Shown: positions 35,800 through 47,055, counted from the first letter of the stretch. The stretch is DNA of 64,000 bases from Paraspadella gotoi (GCA_051294375.1 CM119264.1:29128204-29192203), one strand, 5' to 3'. Numbers and translations are program-made. The notes: a model not told the origin generated them from the letters alone.

Positions 35800-36960
35800 T
35801 ATACGAAAATTGGTAGGAAAATTTGAGGAAAATAGCAAATGTGAATGTCGCTGATAATGTCACTCTGAGATGAGACGGCACAAGTATAACCAGATCGTCT
35901 CACGAAATTGTTAAAAACGCAGCGAGAAAAAAAATGGCAAGCCAGTTGTTATCAAGAACTGTGTTATCAAAAGATGTGCATACACTGCATAGAGATGGCA
36001 TGTTTGCGAAAATAGAAATGGCACGATAGCGCAAACAGAAATGGCACGATGGCGCAAATAGACTTGTCATCAAAACTAAAACGAAGATAACATCAGACAT
36101 TCAAGAAAAAGACAGAGATTCCGCCTGAAGCTGCAATGATGTGATGCGGCACAATGAGGCACAATGTGGCCCGAGACTCAGAAAATCGAATCTAAGGAGG
36201 AAAAAATCTACATAATGGGAAAAATCTCGCGCCATCTTTAAAAAAAATGGAAAAAAGTCGTAGAAAAAAAAGGGACACGTTCCCTTCCTATAATTATTTG
36301 TACGATTTTAAATTCATGATATTTTTTTATTTTAATTTATATTATTAACTCTGGGACGAAACGATGCTAAACGATGTTTAAATCTTTGTTTATCTTGGCG
36401 ATGTTTAAATTGTTTAAGCTTTAACTATTGTTTCTAATTGAAAAAAATAATTTCAATGTAAATCATTCTCAACGATGATCTCAGAAATTTTGCGGGGATT
36501 TTATTATTAAAATAATAAGTTAAATCGGAAAATTTTCAATTTTTAATCAATAAACGAAATGAGTTATTTTAAAATAGCACGACGCTAATGAAATTAGGGC
36601 CCTATTTTCTAAAAGGGCCCCATTATTGTTCCTAATCCATGAACGTAATTTTAACCTATTTTTTAACCCTTATACTTAACCCCAATCACTAAAACCTAAA
36701 TCCGTAAATATGTTCCGTGAACCCAAACCATAATCTGTAACCCTGAAATGGGCAATTTTTTAAAAAATATAACCCGTAAATGTAACAAAACAAATCATAT
36801 TTCTGAGCCATTGGCTTTCACTTAAAAGCCGAAAGGAAAAAGCCGAAAAAGCCGGAAATATCTCTCTCCGGGAAAATGTGGTCAAATCCTAAGGAATAAC
36901 TCAAAAATGAGCGACGTGATGTCCGGTCCTATTCGCTCGCGAGAGTTCACATTGAGTCTC
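35800..36960. other. AT-rich intron DNA
   Basis: No gene. A 24-bp unit AAATGGCACGATGGCGCAAA is repeated twice at 36014-36060. AACCCTA-like words are scattered over 36600-36760. Confidence 0.45.
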
Positions 36961-37009
36961 AAATCAACAATCTCTCTCTCTCTCTTCTCCTTCTCTCTCT
37001 CTCTCTCAC

Positions 37010-37101
37010 CTCGGGCTGCAGTGAGGAGGATGGATCACAGTCAATGTGATGAGGACAACGTTGGAACATTTGTAATTCCCTGCGTCGGTGAATTGAATGT
37101 C
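37010..37101 (-). CDS. Ig domain 1 C-terminal exon (strands F-G) and linker
   Basis: The exon is 92 nt, bounded by acceptor ...tttcacag and donor GAG|GTGAGA. It starts in phase 0 and ends with 2 nt of a codon. The product begins DIQFTDAGNYKCSNVV, containing the Ig F-strand signature D-A-G-x-Y-x-C, then LITLTVIHPP (strand G and the usual proline linker), then HCSP. The two leftover bases AG combine with the first base A of the 27.7 kb exon to make AGA (Arg), continuing as RATSNLVL. This is the most diagnostic short exon in the window. It is flanked on its 3' side by a (GA)n tract on the coding strand. Confidence 0.75.
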
Positions 37102-37317
37102 CTGTGAAAGAGGAATGAGAGAGATGTGATTGTGAAAGAAGGGATTAGTTTTTTTTGCTTTGTTATAATTGTTGTTGTTGTTGTTTCTGCTGATTATCTT
37201 GTCGTTATATTCTTATCGGAAAAAAAACGAGAACAGATTTTTTAATAAATAAAAACAAAAAAAAATTCTCAAAAGGAACTTAATTTGGATCGAATTTTTT
37301 TTTAAAGTCATCGACTC

Positions 37318-37357
37318 ACAATTGTCGTCGTCGTCGTATTCGTCTTCGTCTTCGTCT

Positions 37358-37393
<36 letters not shown>

Positions 37394-37396
37394 TTG
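37318..37396. repeat. (GTC)n / (TTCGTC)n triplet array
   Basis: Clean triplet repeat of about 80 bp upstream of the 37.0 kb exon, coding-strand GAC. Confidence 0.9.
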
Positions 37397-37527
37397 ATTT
37401 CGTCGTTTTCGTCGTCATCATCATTTTCTTCGGCGGCACCAATCACTGCAAAGATCTTTTGAAATCGCCGCGGGCTTCACTCATCTCACCCCCCCTCGCC
37501 CTTCCCTCCTCACGTCTTCATTTCAAA

Positions 37528-37950
37528 TTGGTGTGTGAGTTTGTGCAGTGAGTGAGTCGTGAGTGGAATGAGTGAGGGAGTGATTAAGTGAAAGAGGTGA
37601 GTGAGTTTGTTAAAGAGTAAGTGAGTGAGTGAGCGAGTGAGTGTGTGATTGCGTATTGGTGGATTGAGTGAGTGAGTGAGTGAGGAGTTAAATAACTTAC
37701 TGTTTGATTAAATAATTGAATAAAATGATTGAGTTTGTTCGTGAGTAAGTGAGAGATTGGATACTGAGTGGGTTTAGTGAGTGAGGATTTGATTGAGTGA
37801 ATTGATTGAATGAAGGAATGAACTGAGTTAGTTAGTTGGTAAGTGAATTAGTAAGTGAGGGACTGTGTGTAGTTAGCGAATTGAGTAGAATCGTAAGGAG
37901 TAGATTTGGTGATTTGTGGTTGATAAAGTTAGCGAATCTAGTGAATGATT
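37528..37950. repeat. Degenerate (GAGT)n minisatellite
   Basis: GTGAGTGAGT words with many substitutions over about 400 bp. Confidence 0.75.
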
Positions 37951-38018
37951 TAGTTAGTGATTCATCATTCATATTTTTTATTTTTACCCTCGTTTATTTT
38001 CTTTTCCCTTCTTCCCTC

Positions 38019-38089
38019 TGAGTTCAAATGGACGCCAAGGCCTCTTACTGTTCCACTGTTCACGCAACGTTTACTTTGAGGACATCAGC

Positions 38090-38122
<33 letters not shown>

Positions 38123-38193
38123 TCAGTTCAATGGACGGCCAAGGCCTCTTACTGTTCCACTGTTCACTCAACGTTACTTTGACGACATCAAGC

Positions 38194-38239
<46 letters not shown>

Positions 38240-38253
38240 TCTCTCTCTCCTCT

Positions 38254-38286
<33 letters not shown>

Positions 38287-38369
38287 CTCTCTTTCTTCTT
38301 TTCCCCTTGAACACAATCGGAACGAAAGCTTCCAAAGATGAAGCTTCTTTCTTAGAAATGCTCTCTCTC

Positions 38370-38442
<73 letters not shown>

Positions 38443-38455
38443 TTCTCCCACTTCA
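38019..38455. repeat. 104-bp tandem duplication and (CT)n
   Basis: GTTCAATGGACGGCCAAGGC... CTGCCACTCTCT occurs twice (about 38019-38121 and 38125-38208), each copy running into (CT)n. The second copy differs by one-base indels. (CT)n continues to 38450. Confidence 0.8.
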
Positions 38456-38519
38456 TCAAATAAATGATTAGGACTGCGGTCTCGCTTAAAGACGTCAGCG
38501 GAGAAACCAGATTGCTGGA

Positions 38520-38765
38520 AGGAAGAAGAAGAAGAAAAAATGTAAGAGAAAAGGAAAAGAATGAAAAAAAAAGAAAAGAAAGAAAAAAAAAGAAAAAGAA
38601 AGAAAAGAAAAGAAAAAAAAAAAAAAGAAAAGAAAAGGAAAAGAAAAGAAAAGAAAAGAAAGAAAAGAAAGAAAAGAAAAGAAAAGAAAAGAAAAGAAAA
38701 GGAAAAGAAAAGAAAAGAAAAAAGGAAAAACAAAAGAAAAAAGAAAAGAAACAGAAAAAAAGTAA
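38520..38765. repeat. (AAAAG)n purine tract
   Basis: About 240 bp of AAAAG/AAAG without pyrimidines. Confidence 0.9.
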
Positions 38766-38776
38766 ACAAAATAACA

Positions 38777-39117
38777 TTCAAATGTGTTGCGCCGCAGTAA
38801 CTGCCTTATCACGTGTTTTAGTGACATACATTAACCAATGCATTATATGGAATGAATACATGACGTGAATATAATGACTACAATAAACGTGTGTGTGTGT
38901 ACGATGATTATTACGACCACTGCATTCGGAATTCCGGTCTTTTTAGTTTAGATTTCCTGAGGCGCGGCGCTGAGTCCACTTAAATTTGAGTCATTTTCCC
39001 TCTTAACAATGAGCAACCAACTATCATACAAGTTTTAGCATTTTTAACGTTAAGTTGGTCAGTCACGACACCGAACCGACGACCGACCGCAAAGTGACTT
39101 ATAAAGTTGCTCAAAAA
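38777..39117 (+). repeat. Dispersed repeat family, copy 1
   Basis: It shares with 59852-60244, in the same order and orientation, CAAATGTGTTGCG, CATGACGTGA, TGACTACAATAA, ATTTCCTGA.GGCG, GAGCAACCAACTAT, TTTTAACGT, a GACCGACC tract and AAAGTGACTTAT..AGTTGCTC. It is a non-coding interspersed repeat about 340-390 bp long. Confidence 0.65.
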
Positions 39118-39129
39118 GAAGAGACGAAA

Positions 39130-39960
39130 GAATAGGGTGTCGTCGTCGTCGTCGTCCGTTCGTTGTTGTTGTTGCTTGTTGTTGTTTCTAGTCCAGCGTT
39201 ATGAAAGCTGAAGATTCCCCTCGGCGCAGAAATCGTGCGTCTTTNNNNNNNNNNNNNNNNNNNNNNNNNCTCTTTTTTTCTTTTTCTTCTTCGTCGTCCT
39301 CGTCGTCGTCCTCGTCGTCGTCGGCGCCGACATCAAAATTATCGTCGTCGCCCTCGTCATTTTCTCATAGTCACCATCACCGTCTATGTCATCGTCTATG
39401 TCATCGTCTTCATATCAACATCCGTTGTTTTCTTCATCATCTTCTCATAATCGTTATTGTCATTGTCATCGTCCTCGTCGTCATCATCGTCGTCTTAGTC
39501 ATCGTCGTCGTCATCATGATTTTTATAGAGTCATCGTTATCATCGTTACACTAATCCTCGTTGTCGTCATTGTCATCTTTGTTGTCTCGTCATCATCATC
39601 ATCATTGTCGGGAAGAAACTTTCGTGAAGATTCATCATCGTTTTATTTGTTAATGAATTAATATTCAAATGAATAAAAGTCCGATGATGAATCTTCACGA
39701 AAGTTTCTTCCCGACATCATCATCGTCATAGTCAACTTTATCGTCGTCACCCTCGTCATTGTCATCTTCGTCATCATCGTCATTGTCGTCGTCATCGTTG
39801 TCTTCATCATCATCGTCGTCTTCATCATCATCGTCAAAGTCATCGTCATTGTAGTCATCGTCGTCGTCATCGTTGTCTTCATCATCATCGTCGTCGTCTT
39901 CATCGTCATCGTCGTTGTCATCGTCATAGTCATCGTTATCGTCGTCGTCGTCTTCGTCTT
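39130..39960. repeat. GTC/ATC triplet domain
   Basis: 800 bp of CGTCGTCGTC/CATCGTCATC triplets, with gaps at 39245-39269 and, just beyond it, 40019-40028. A perfect hairpin lies within it at 39606-39716. Confidence 0.85.
39606..39716. repeat. Perfect 35-bp inverted repeat
   Basis: 39606-39640 (starting TGTCGGGAAGAAACTTTCGT) is the exact reverse complement of 39682-39716. The 41-bp AT-rich loop includes TTTTATT/AATAAAA. It is flanked by triplet repeats in which such a unique stem is unexpected. Confidence 0.85.
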
Positions 39961-40410
39961 TCAGTCTCTGATTTAGTCGATTTCGCTGGCGTAAAAGTCG
40001 TTTTCGCCCTTTAGTTGTNNNNNNNNNNGTTGTTGTTGCTTAATTTGCTGTTATTCTTGTTGTCGTTTCAATGGTTTTATTGTTTTTGCTGTTGTTTTTT
40101 TAAATGATATATTTGTTTTTTTTTCCTTTCGTTTCGTTTGAAAAAAACATTTCTTCTTTATTTCCCTTTTTTTTAATTTCTTGTTCTTATTTATAAAATT
40201 GGTCAACCAATATACAACGTGTTTATATAATACGTTTTTTTTATCGTTTTTTGTTACTAAAAATTTTTTTTCCTTTAAAACAGAAAAGAAAAACGAAAAA
40301 AATAAAAATAAATCACGAACGATGATGGAAAGAAAATCTCCGCCGATAAATTTATTAATTTTATAAACGAAAAAAAATCGGGTTTTTTTCTTTTTCCTGT
40401 TTTATCATAA

Positions 40411-40414
40411 CAAT

Positions 40415-40474
<60 letters not shown>

Positions 40475-40560
40475 AAATAAGTCACGTGACAACTCAGGTC
40501 AAGTGGCAACTTTGGCGCGAAAAGGTCAAAGTTCAACCGAGCGACCGACCGACCGACGCG
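40411..40560. repeat. (CT)n followed by CACGTG and (GACC)n
   Basis: (CT)n at 40411-40470, GTCACGTGAC at 40481-40490 and GACCGACC at 40540-40557. Confidence 0.7.
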
Positions 40561-41150
40561 ACGAGGAATTTCTACATCGAATTTCGCAAGAAAAAAAAAA
40601 TAAGAAAAAGCTAATTCGTCTCTTGTCACTTTTACTGTAGCGAATGGAAATATTAATTTTCGTAGCTAAATGTAATTGTTTTATATTTTTATGTTAGAGG
40701 GTGATTGTTGTGCTCACAGGGCTGAAAGGGAAAACAATAATATAAATAGACATGAATCAAATACACAAAGTTTAATAATAATATGCATCGGTAAGTTTAG
40801 AGTCTTTGGGATTGTCCATGATATTGTCTCCATCATTTACATATAAATTCTACTCGTACAATAAACAACAAGAAACATACCAATTATATCCCAAAACCGA
40901 GTACATTATTCTTTAAGCAATCAATCAATCAATCCATCCATCAATTATTAAATCAACAAATCAATTAATCAATTAATCAATCAATCAATCTGTATCGATC
41001 CACCCTCGTCCGTCTCAAACCCTAAGCCTGTTCCTTCCAACTCTTCCTCCACCTCACTCACTCTGTCTCTCCCCCCTTACCCACTCCCTTACCCCACGCT
41101 CACCCCCCACACGCCGCCTCCCCCCTGCCACGCTCTCGACGCCATTTAAT
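40561..41150. other. Unique AT-rich DNA
   Basis: No gene seen. (CAAT)n-like words at 40918-40990. Confidence 0.45.
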
Positions 41151-41261
41151 TCTCCAATTTCCGTTGGTGACAATTCGGATTAAGGTTGAGGTTTAGGCAG
41201 ATGCGAGGCTGACCCTCTTGGAAAAAGAATTGGACTGCTGGACTCATTTGGATGTGGGAGA

Positions 41262-42100
41262 AGGAAGAGAGAGAGAGAGAGAAGAGAGAGAAGAGATAGA
41301 GATGACGAGAGAGGAGAGAGAGAGAGAGAGAGAGAGTGATAGATAGATAGAGAGAGAGAGCAGAGAGAGGAGAGAGAGAAAGAGAGAGAGAAGAGAGAGA
41401 GAGGAGAGAACAGAGACACACAAAAGAAGACTCTTTCTTCCAATCCTGCTCTGCTACTTTTCACAGACCGCCCTCTGCCCTCATTGACTATGAGTAATTT
41501 ATCTTAATTATTACTGCCTTGCTCTGCATGATTATATTAGTATGTCTTGTTTGTCCTCCTATTTGTCGTCCCGTCTTTTGCCTCTTCTTTTCTTAGTGTT
41601 CCTCCCTATATGTTTCTTCAGTCCCTTTTGCTTCTATTTCTTTTCATGGCTCTTTTCTTTATGTTTTCTCCTCCATTTTCTTCTTCCTTTTCTTTTTACC
41701 TAAAATTTTTTTCTTTCTCATTTCTCTTCTCATCTCTTCTTTCCTTTCTTCTCTTTTTTAGTTTCTTTTCTCACTCCATTTCTTCTTTTGCTCCTTTTTT
41801 TCGTTTCTCCTATCTTTTTTCCTTTTCTATTTTCTTTCGTGTTCTTTCCTCTTTATCTTTTCTTTTTAACCCCTATTATTTTCCTTCATTCTCTTTTTTC
41901 ATTTCTCTTCTCTTTTTTCGTTTCTCATTCTCTTCTTTCTGCCTTGCAGTGTTCTGTCTTCTCTTTTTCCTCTGTCTTAGTTTCTACTATCTTTCTTCAT
42001 TTCTCATCTCATTTTTTCCTCTTATCCTGTTTCCTTCTCTTCTCTTTTCTTCTTTTCTCAATCTATTTTTGTCTTTTCTTTTTTCCTTTTTAGTTGACCT
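41262..42100. repeat. (GA)n then TTTCTC polypyrimidine
   Basis: GA dinucleotides at 41262-41420 and irregular TTTTCTTC/CTTTTC sequence from 41550 to 42095, opposite in strand bias. 42100-42580 is unique AT-rich DNA without a feature. Confidence 0.75.
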
Positions 42101-42589
42101 CTGAATGCGGATCTTCCTCTTTTGCTTGATAATAGCGATTTTCATACCTTTGGCTAGAAAAAAAAGCGTTTTCTACATACGAAAAGGAATTTAGCAATTT
42201 TATAGTAGTTGCTCCGACTTAATTAAGAAAATTACTAACTTTTTAAAAATCAACATAATCGCGGAGAGTATAGCAGAAACTTATCCATTGTTTCACTTAA
42301 AGAGACTTAATCTATTTTTTTGCCAATACGTTAATTAATAGAGAAACGTATTAAAATTCGATTTAATGAAGATGACTAAGTTTTTATTTGACTTTCGCCT
42401 AGAATTTTATAATTTTTTTGAGCTTGTTTTTTCCATGAAAATGAAATCATGGTTGAGATAACTGCGTCTAATCACAGACATGAAACATCTGATAGATATG
42501 CAAAATAAACTCACCAGAGTATATAAACCAACTAACGCTGAGATTACTTTTCAAATAATATTTCCTAGTTCAACTCGAGATTCTCTCAC

Positions 42590-42659
42590 CTTGATGGTCA
42601 TATAATAAGTGGATACTCCTCTTTCATGAAGAATATTGAGAGGCGACTGGTTCCGACTT
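42590..42659 (-). CDS. Ig domain 1, middle exon (3' part, runs into a gap)
   Basis: The minus strand reads SPLNILHERGVSTYYMTIK and ends at a consensus donor AAG|GTGAGA (intron from 42589) in phase 0. The G-x-S-x-Y-x-x-x-I pattern is what strands D-E of an Ig domain look like. It joins in frame to the 37.0 kb exon, giving ...YYMTIK-DIQFTDAGNYKC, the textbook E-F strand sequence. The 5' side is lost in the gap 42660-43013. An internal CAG acceptor at 42649-42647 could alternatively start a 57-nt exon at 42646, but that would leave the domain without its strand-C tryptophan, so I think the exon continues into the gap. Confidence 0.6.
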
Positions 42660-43026
42660 NNNNNNNNNNNNNNNNNNNNNNNNNNNNNNNNNNNNNNNNN
42701 NNNNNNNNNNNNNNNNNNNNNNNNNNNNNNNNNNNNNNNNNNNNNNNNNNNNNNNNNNNNNNNNNNNNNNNNNNNNNNNNNNNNNNNNNNNNNNNNNNNN
42801 NNNNNNNNNNNNNNNNNNNNNNNNNNNNNNNNNNNNNNNNNNNNNNNNNNNNNNNNNNNNNNNNNNNNNNNNNNNNNNNNNNNNNNNNNNNNNNNNNNNN
42901 NNNNNNNNNNNNNNNNNNNNNNNNNNNNNNNNNNNNNNNNNNNNNNNNNNNNNNNNNNNNNNNNNNNNNNNNNNNNNNNNNNNNNNNNNNNNNNNNNNNN
43001 NNNNNNNNNNNNNGATCTTTGTTTGT

Positions 43027-43140
43027 GGTTAGGGTTAGGGATTTTGGTTAGGGACTGCTATATAGAGTTATAGGTTAGGGCTGGGTATTAGGGTTAGGGT
43101 TAGGGTTAGGGTTAGACTGCAGGATTAAGTTAGGGTTAGG
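43027..43140 (+). repeat. Interstitial telomeric sequence (TTAGGG)n
   Basis: Clean GTTAGGGTTAGGG at 43030-43040 and five units at 43087-43115, with degenerate units between and after. It sits directly beside the 354-N gap, so the full array may be longer. Confidence 0.9.
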
Positions 43141-43495
43141 AATTGGTTTTTAAGTTTGAGAACTTAAAATTAGAGATAAACGCATAGAAATGGGACTCTC
43201 TTGGAAAAGAGAGCTCCCTTGTTGTTCATTAAGGAAACGACAAAAAAAAAAAAGTCTAATCTTTAGGTAAGAAAAGAAAAAAATCTCCACACTCATGCTT
43301 TGCTATGATAAAATACAATCGATTCATGGTCCTCTAATATTAATTACTATCTTCTTTCCGTATAAGGGTGAGCGATAAACTGAAATTTTTTTTCTTCTTT
43401 GCTTCAAACCCAGTTTTGCAAAAAATTGCTCAGCGGAAAATCGGGCGCGAGATTGATTAATTTTTCCCATTAATCCTTGGAAAGTCGGTAAAACG

Positions 43496-43815
43496 ATGAC
43501 GCCATCTGGTCAAAAAATTGCGATGCCATCAGTTGCCATCTGGTTAAATATGGCGATGCCATCGGTTGCCGGCTGGTCAAAAAATGGCTATGCTATCGGT
43601 TGCCATCTGGTTAAATATGGCGGTGCCATCGGTTGCCATCTTGTTAAATATGGCGAAGCAATCGGTTGCCATCTGGTCAAAAATGGCGATGCCATCGGTT
43701 TCCATCTGATTAATTATGGTGATGTCATCGGTTGCCATTTGGTTAAATATGGCGATGCCATCGGTTGCCATCTGGTCAAAAAATGGCGATGCCATCGGTT
43801 GCCATCGGGTCATCC
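43496..43815. repeat. 33-bp minisatellite, about 9.5 units
   Basis: The unit is ATGGCGATGCCATCGGTTGC followed by CATCTGGTYAAAW. Because 33 is a multiple of 3, frames stay open on both strands (an 11-residue GDAIGCHLVKY pattern on plus, NQMATDGIAIF on minus), so openness is not evidence of coding. It lies in intron 1 of the Ig gene, between its first exon and the gap. Confidence 0.85.
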
Positions 43816-43986
43816 TGTCATCCTTTATCGTCGTCATCATTGTCATCGTTTTCATCGCCATCATATTCATCGTTGTCATTGTCATCGTCGACGTCGTCAA
43901 CCATATTCAATCTCATACTATCCGTCTTTTTCTTCATTAGTTTAAATTTCCTCTCATCATTAATTTTTCTCCTCGTCCTTCTCAAC

Positions 43987-44168
43987 GAGAAATTGACGCT
44001 CTTCCCGGTTGTCATGGAAACCGANNNNNNNNNNGGGACGGCGATTTCGAATCGACGGATGGCGCTGGGGGTCGTCACGGCCCACGAGAGAACGATGAGC
44101 GCCGGGAGGAGGAGACGCCAGGTGGCGCTGCCGGAAACGAGTCGCGCCGAGAGCGCCGGAAGCGTCAT
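43987..44168 (-). CDS. First coding exon: signal peptide and start of Ig domain 1
   Basis: The ATG at 44168-44166 opens a frame with a typical signal peptide: n-region with basic residues (MTLPALSARLVSGSATWR), hydrophobic core LLLPALIVLSWAV and likely cleavage after TPSA. The mature start reads IRRFEIAVP. A 10-N gap (44025-44034) of unknown true size interrupts the exon. Beyond it the same reading gives SVSMTTGKSVNFS, which looks like the A and B strands of an Ig domain. A possible donor, GTTGAG, begins at 43986; it is weaker than the other donors, so this end is uncertain. The codon-like region is GC-rich, unlike the flanking introns. The first of the Ig exons, it implies export through the secretory pathway. 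The frame across the gap is assumed. Confidence 0.6.
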
Positions 44169-44960
44169 GGCGTTGGAAAAACGGGGGGCGTTAAAGGAAA
44201 ACGAGGTTGTTGTTGTTGTTGATGTTTTGGTTGACGGAAATTAGCGATAAACGAAGTCGTGGACGCAGTTGGGTTATTTTTCTGTTGATTTTTTTGTTTT
44301 GGTTTTCAATCTTTGTTGTTTTTTCCGGAAATTAAAACGAAGCGCGAGAGAGAGACGAGGGAAAGGAACATCTAAGGAAACGAAGGGAGAAAACAGTAAA
44401 ACGATGTGATTAAAGGGATGGACAAAACAGAATGAGGAAGAGAACAAGACGAGAAAACAAAGGATAGGGGGAAGACAGAACCAGAAAACAAAGGAGAGAA
44501 AGAAAAATGGAGGAGAAAAATAACTGGTTGAAAATGAGAGGAATAGAAGCGAAACTAAGGGGACAGAGAGAGGAAAGTGGGAGGGAGAGAGAGTCGGGGA
44601 TGAAGAACGAGGCAGGGAAATTCGTCAACTCTTATGGGTTCGAGTCTGCGTCTATTTTTAGCCACGGGTCACCGCCACCGTCTCTCTCTCTTTCCTCGGG
44701 AGATTATCGCCATTTTCCTTTTCATCCTTTTTTTTTGTTCCTTTATTTTCCTTTCTTTTTCTTTAATTCGTTTTTTTTTGCGATTTTCCTTTTTGTGCGA
44801 TTTTCCTTTTTTATTTATTTTCCTTTTTTTTTTTTTGCGATGTTCTTTTTTTTTTCAAATCCACGCGATTTTATCTTCAGTCTTCAGAGGGAGATTGTTT
44901 CGCGTTTTTATCTCGAGTCTGGAAATAGAATAAAAATAAAACTGGGTGAGATTCTGAGTT
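44169..44960. other. Upstream flank of the Ig gene
   Basis: (GTT)n at 44204-44220, purine-rich DNA at 44340-44620 and T-rich DNA at 44710-44860. The promoter of the minus-strand gene may be here, but no TATA or initiator element can be supported. Confidence 0.3.
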
Positions 44961-44967
44961 TTTGTGC

Positions 44968-45154
44968 GAGAAAGAGAGAGAGAGAGAGANNNNNNNNNNN
45001 NNNNNNNNNNNNNNNNNNNNNNNNNNNNNNNNNNNNNNNNNNNNNNNNNNNNNNNNNNNNNNNNNNNNNNNNNNNNNNNNNNNNNNNNNNNNNNNNNNNN
45101 NNNNNNNNNNNNNNNNNNNNNNNNNNNNNNNNNNNNNNNNNNNNNNNNNNNNNN

Positions 45155-45190
<36 letters not shown>
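44968..45190. repeat. (GA)n around a 165-N gap
   Basis: GA dinucleotides on both edges of 44990-45154. Confidence 0.9.
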
Positions 45191-45654
45191 CGCTATACAT
45201 ATGAACTTTCAGACTTTATTAATGATAGAGATTAAAGTAAAAGTGCATGAGCTAAAGAATATTTTTTTATCAATACAACTTCGGGAGTGTCTGTAACTAA
45301 ACTTATGCATAGAAATACATAATGCTATATATCGAGCGCGATAAATCTAGGTTTTTGCGGATTAATATGCATTAATATGCATTAATATACATCTTTTCAC
45401 ATTGTATTCGATCTTTCTCTTTTGTTGTTTTTTTTTAATTCTTTAAATCTTCTCACATTAAAATTTTCTCACACTCCATGCAAAATAATTTTCATTAAAC
45501 TGACAATATCACATTACGATTTCTCCTTAATATATATATTTATATATATATACTTTTCCTTCGTTATAAAAATCACGCGAACTTTTTTTGTTAAAAAAGA
45601 AGAAAAGAGAGACGAAAGAAAAAGAGGAAAGAGGGAAAAAGATAGAGAGAGAGC

Positions 45655-46065
45655 AAGAGAGATAGAGAGTGAGACGANNNNNNNNNNNNNNNNNNNNNNN
45701 NNNNNNNNNNNNNNNNNNNNNNNNNNNNNNNNNNNNNNNNNNNNNNNNNNNNNNNNNNNNNNNNNNNNNNNNNNNNNNNNNNNNNNNNNNNNNNNNNNNN
45801 NNNNNNNNNNNNNNNNNNNNNNNNNNNNNNNNNNNNNNNNNNNNNNNNNNNNNNNNNNNNNNNNNNNNNNNNNNNNNNNNNNNNNNNNNNNNNNNNNNNN
45901 NNNNNNNNNNNNNNNNNNNNNNNNNNNNNNNNNNNNNNNNNNNNNNNNNNNNNNNNNNNNNNNNNNNNNNNNNNNNNNNNNNGCAAGAGAGATAGAGAGT
46001 GAGACGATTTAAAGTCAAGGAGTCAAGAAAGAGAAAGAGAGAGAGAGTGAGACGATTTAAAGAGA
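45655..46065. repeat. GAGTGAGACGATTTAAAG tandem repeat across a gap
   Basis: GCAAGAGAGATAGAGAGTGA appears immediately before (45652-45671) and immediately after (45983-46002) the 305-N gap. GAGTGAGACGATTTAAAG occurs again at 46045. The gap therefore lies in a tandem array. Confidence 0.8.
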
Positions 46066-46295
46066 CGGAGATCGCAGCGACGCTCAGCGGCTGGAAAACC
46101 AAAACCAAAACAAATCGAATAAAGATTTTTTTTCCTCTTTTCTTTTTGGATGATTTTGAAAGAGAGCGACTTTCGTCTTTTGTCTCTTTAGTCTCTCTTC
46201 CCATTTTAAGTTTGATCCTGGTCTGAAAAGGTTTCCCTGGCTTAAAGTAGTTTAATCCGGGTCACACTTTGTCTTGCGTCTTCGAAAAATAGAGG

Positions 46296-46301
<6 letters not shown>

Positions 46302-46351
<50 letters not shown>

Positions 46352-46710
46352 CCACAAAATTTAAATGTTAAGTTGACAGTCAACACAGATTTCAGCCTAA
46401 AAGGCTAGAGAGAGAAAAGCTCTTTTAAGTTTTTATTGTTTCTCTGAGGTTTATTTTGTTTGTTTTGTATTTTAAAAAAATAAAACTTTCGTGACATGAT
46501 GACAACTGTATTGTATCCATAAAAATCTAAAAATAGCTTCAGCTTAAAAATTAAAAACTCAAATCCATGGAAAAGACGTGAAGTCAATTCGATCTTCGCC
46601 AGGAGAGAGAGAGAGAGACGAACCTGATTTCTCAGAAATCCGAATCGCGATCACTCAACGACGACGTTTCACGGTTTAATCGTCGCTTTGGCCTTCGCTT
46701 CTCGTTTGCC
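46302..46710. other. (GA)n, then unique DNA
   Basis: (GA)n at 46302-46350; 46350-46710 shows nothing. Confidence 0.6.
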
Positions 46711-46965
46711 CCCCCNNNNNNNNNNNNNNNNNNNNNNNNNNNNNNNNNNNNNNNNNNNNNNNNNNNNNNNNNNNNNNNNNNNNNNNNNNNNNNNNNNNNN
46801 NNNNNNNNNNNNNNNNNNNNNNNNNNNNNNNNNNNNNNNNNNNNNNNNNNNNNNNNNNNNNNNNNNNNNNNNNNNNNNNNNNNNNNNNNNNNNNNNNNNN
46901 NNNNNNNNNNNNNNNNNNNNNNNNNNNNNNNNNNNNNNNNNNNNNNNNNNNNNNNNNNNNNNNNC

Positions 46966-47055
46966 CTTCCCCAAAATGCCATCTCTCAATCACATTCACA
47001 GCCACTCCATCCCCCAAATGCCATCTCTCAATCACATTCACAGCCAACCCTTCCC
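46966..47055. repeat. 43-bp tandem repeat between two gaps
   Basis: CAAAATGCCATCTCTCAATC / ACATTCACAGCCA occurs twice, isolated between N runs of 249 and 599 bases. Probably the visible part of a longer minisatellite. Confidence 0.8.

Noticed and set aside
41150-41250. Minus-strand segment VQFFFQEGQPRICLNLNLNP considered as an Ig exon
   Set aside because: It has an acceptor-like CAG after (CT)n, but no donor, and it falls between two exons (42.6 and 37.0 kb) that already join in frame.
43027-43140. Chromosome end
   Set aside because: The TTAGGG array is short and has assembled unique sequence on both sides beyond the gap, so an interstitial array is simpler.
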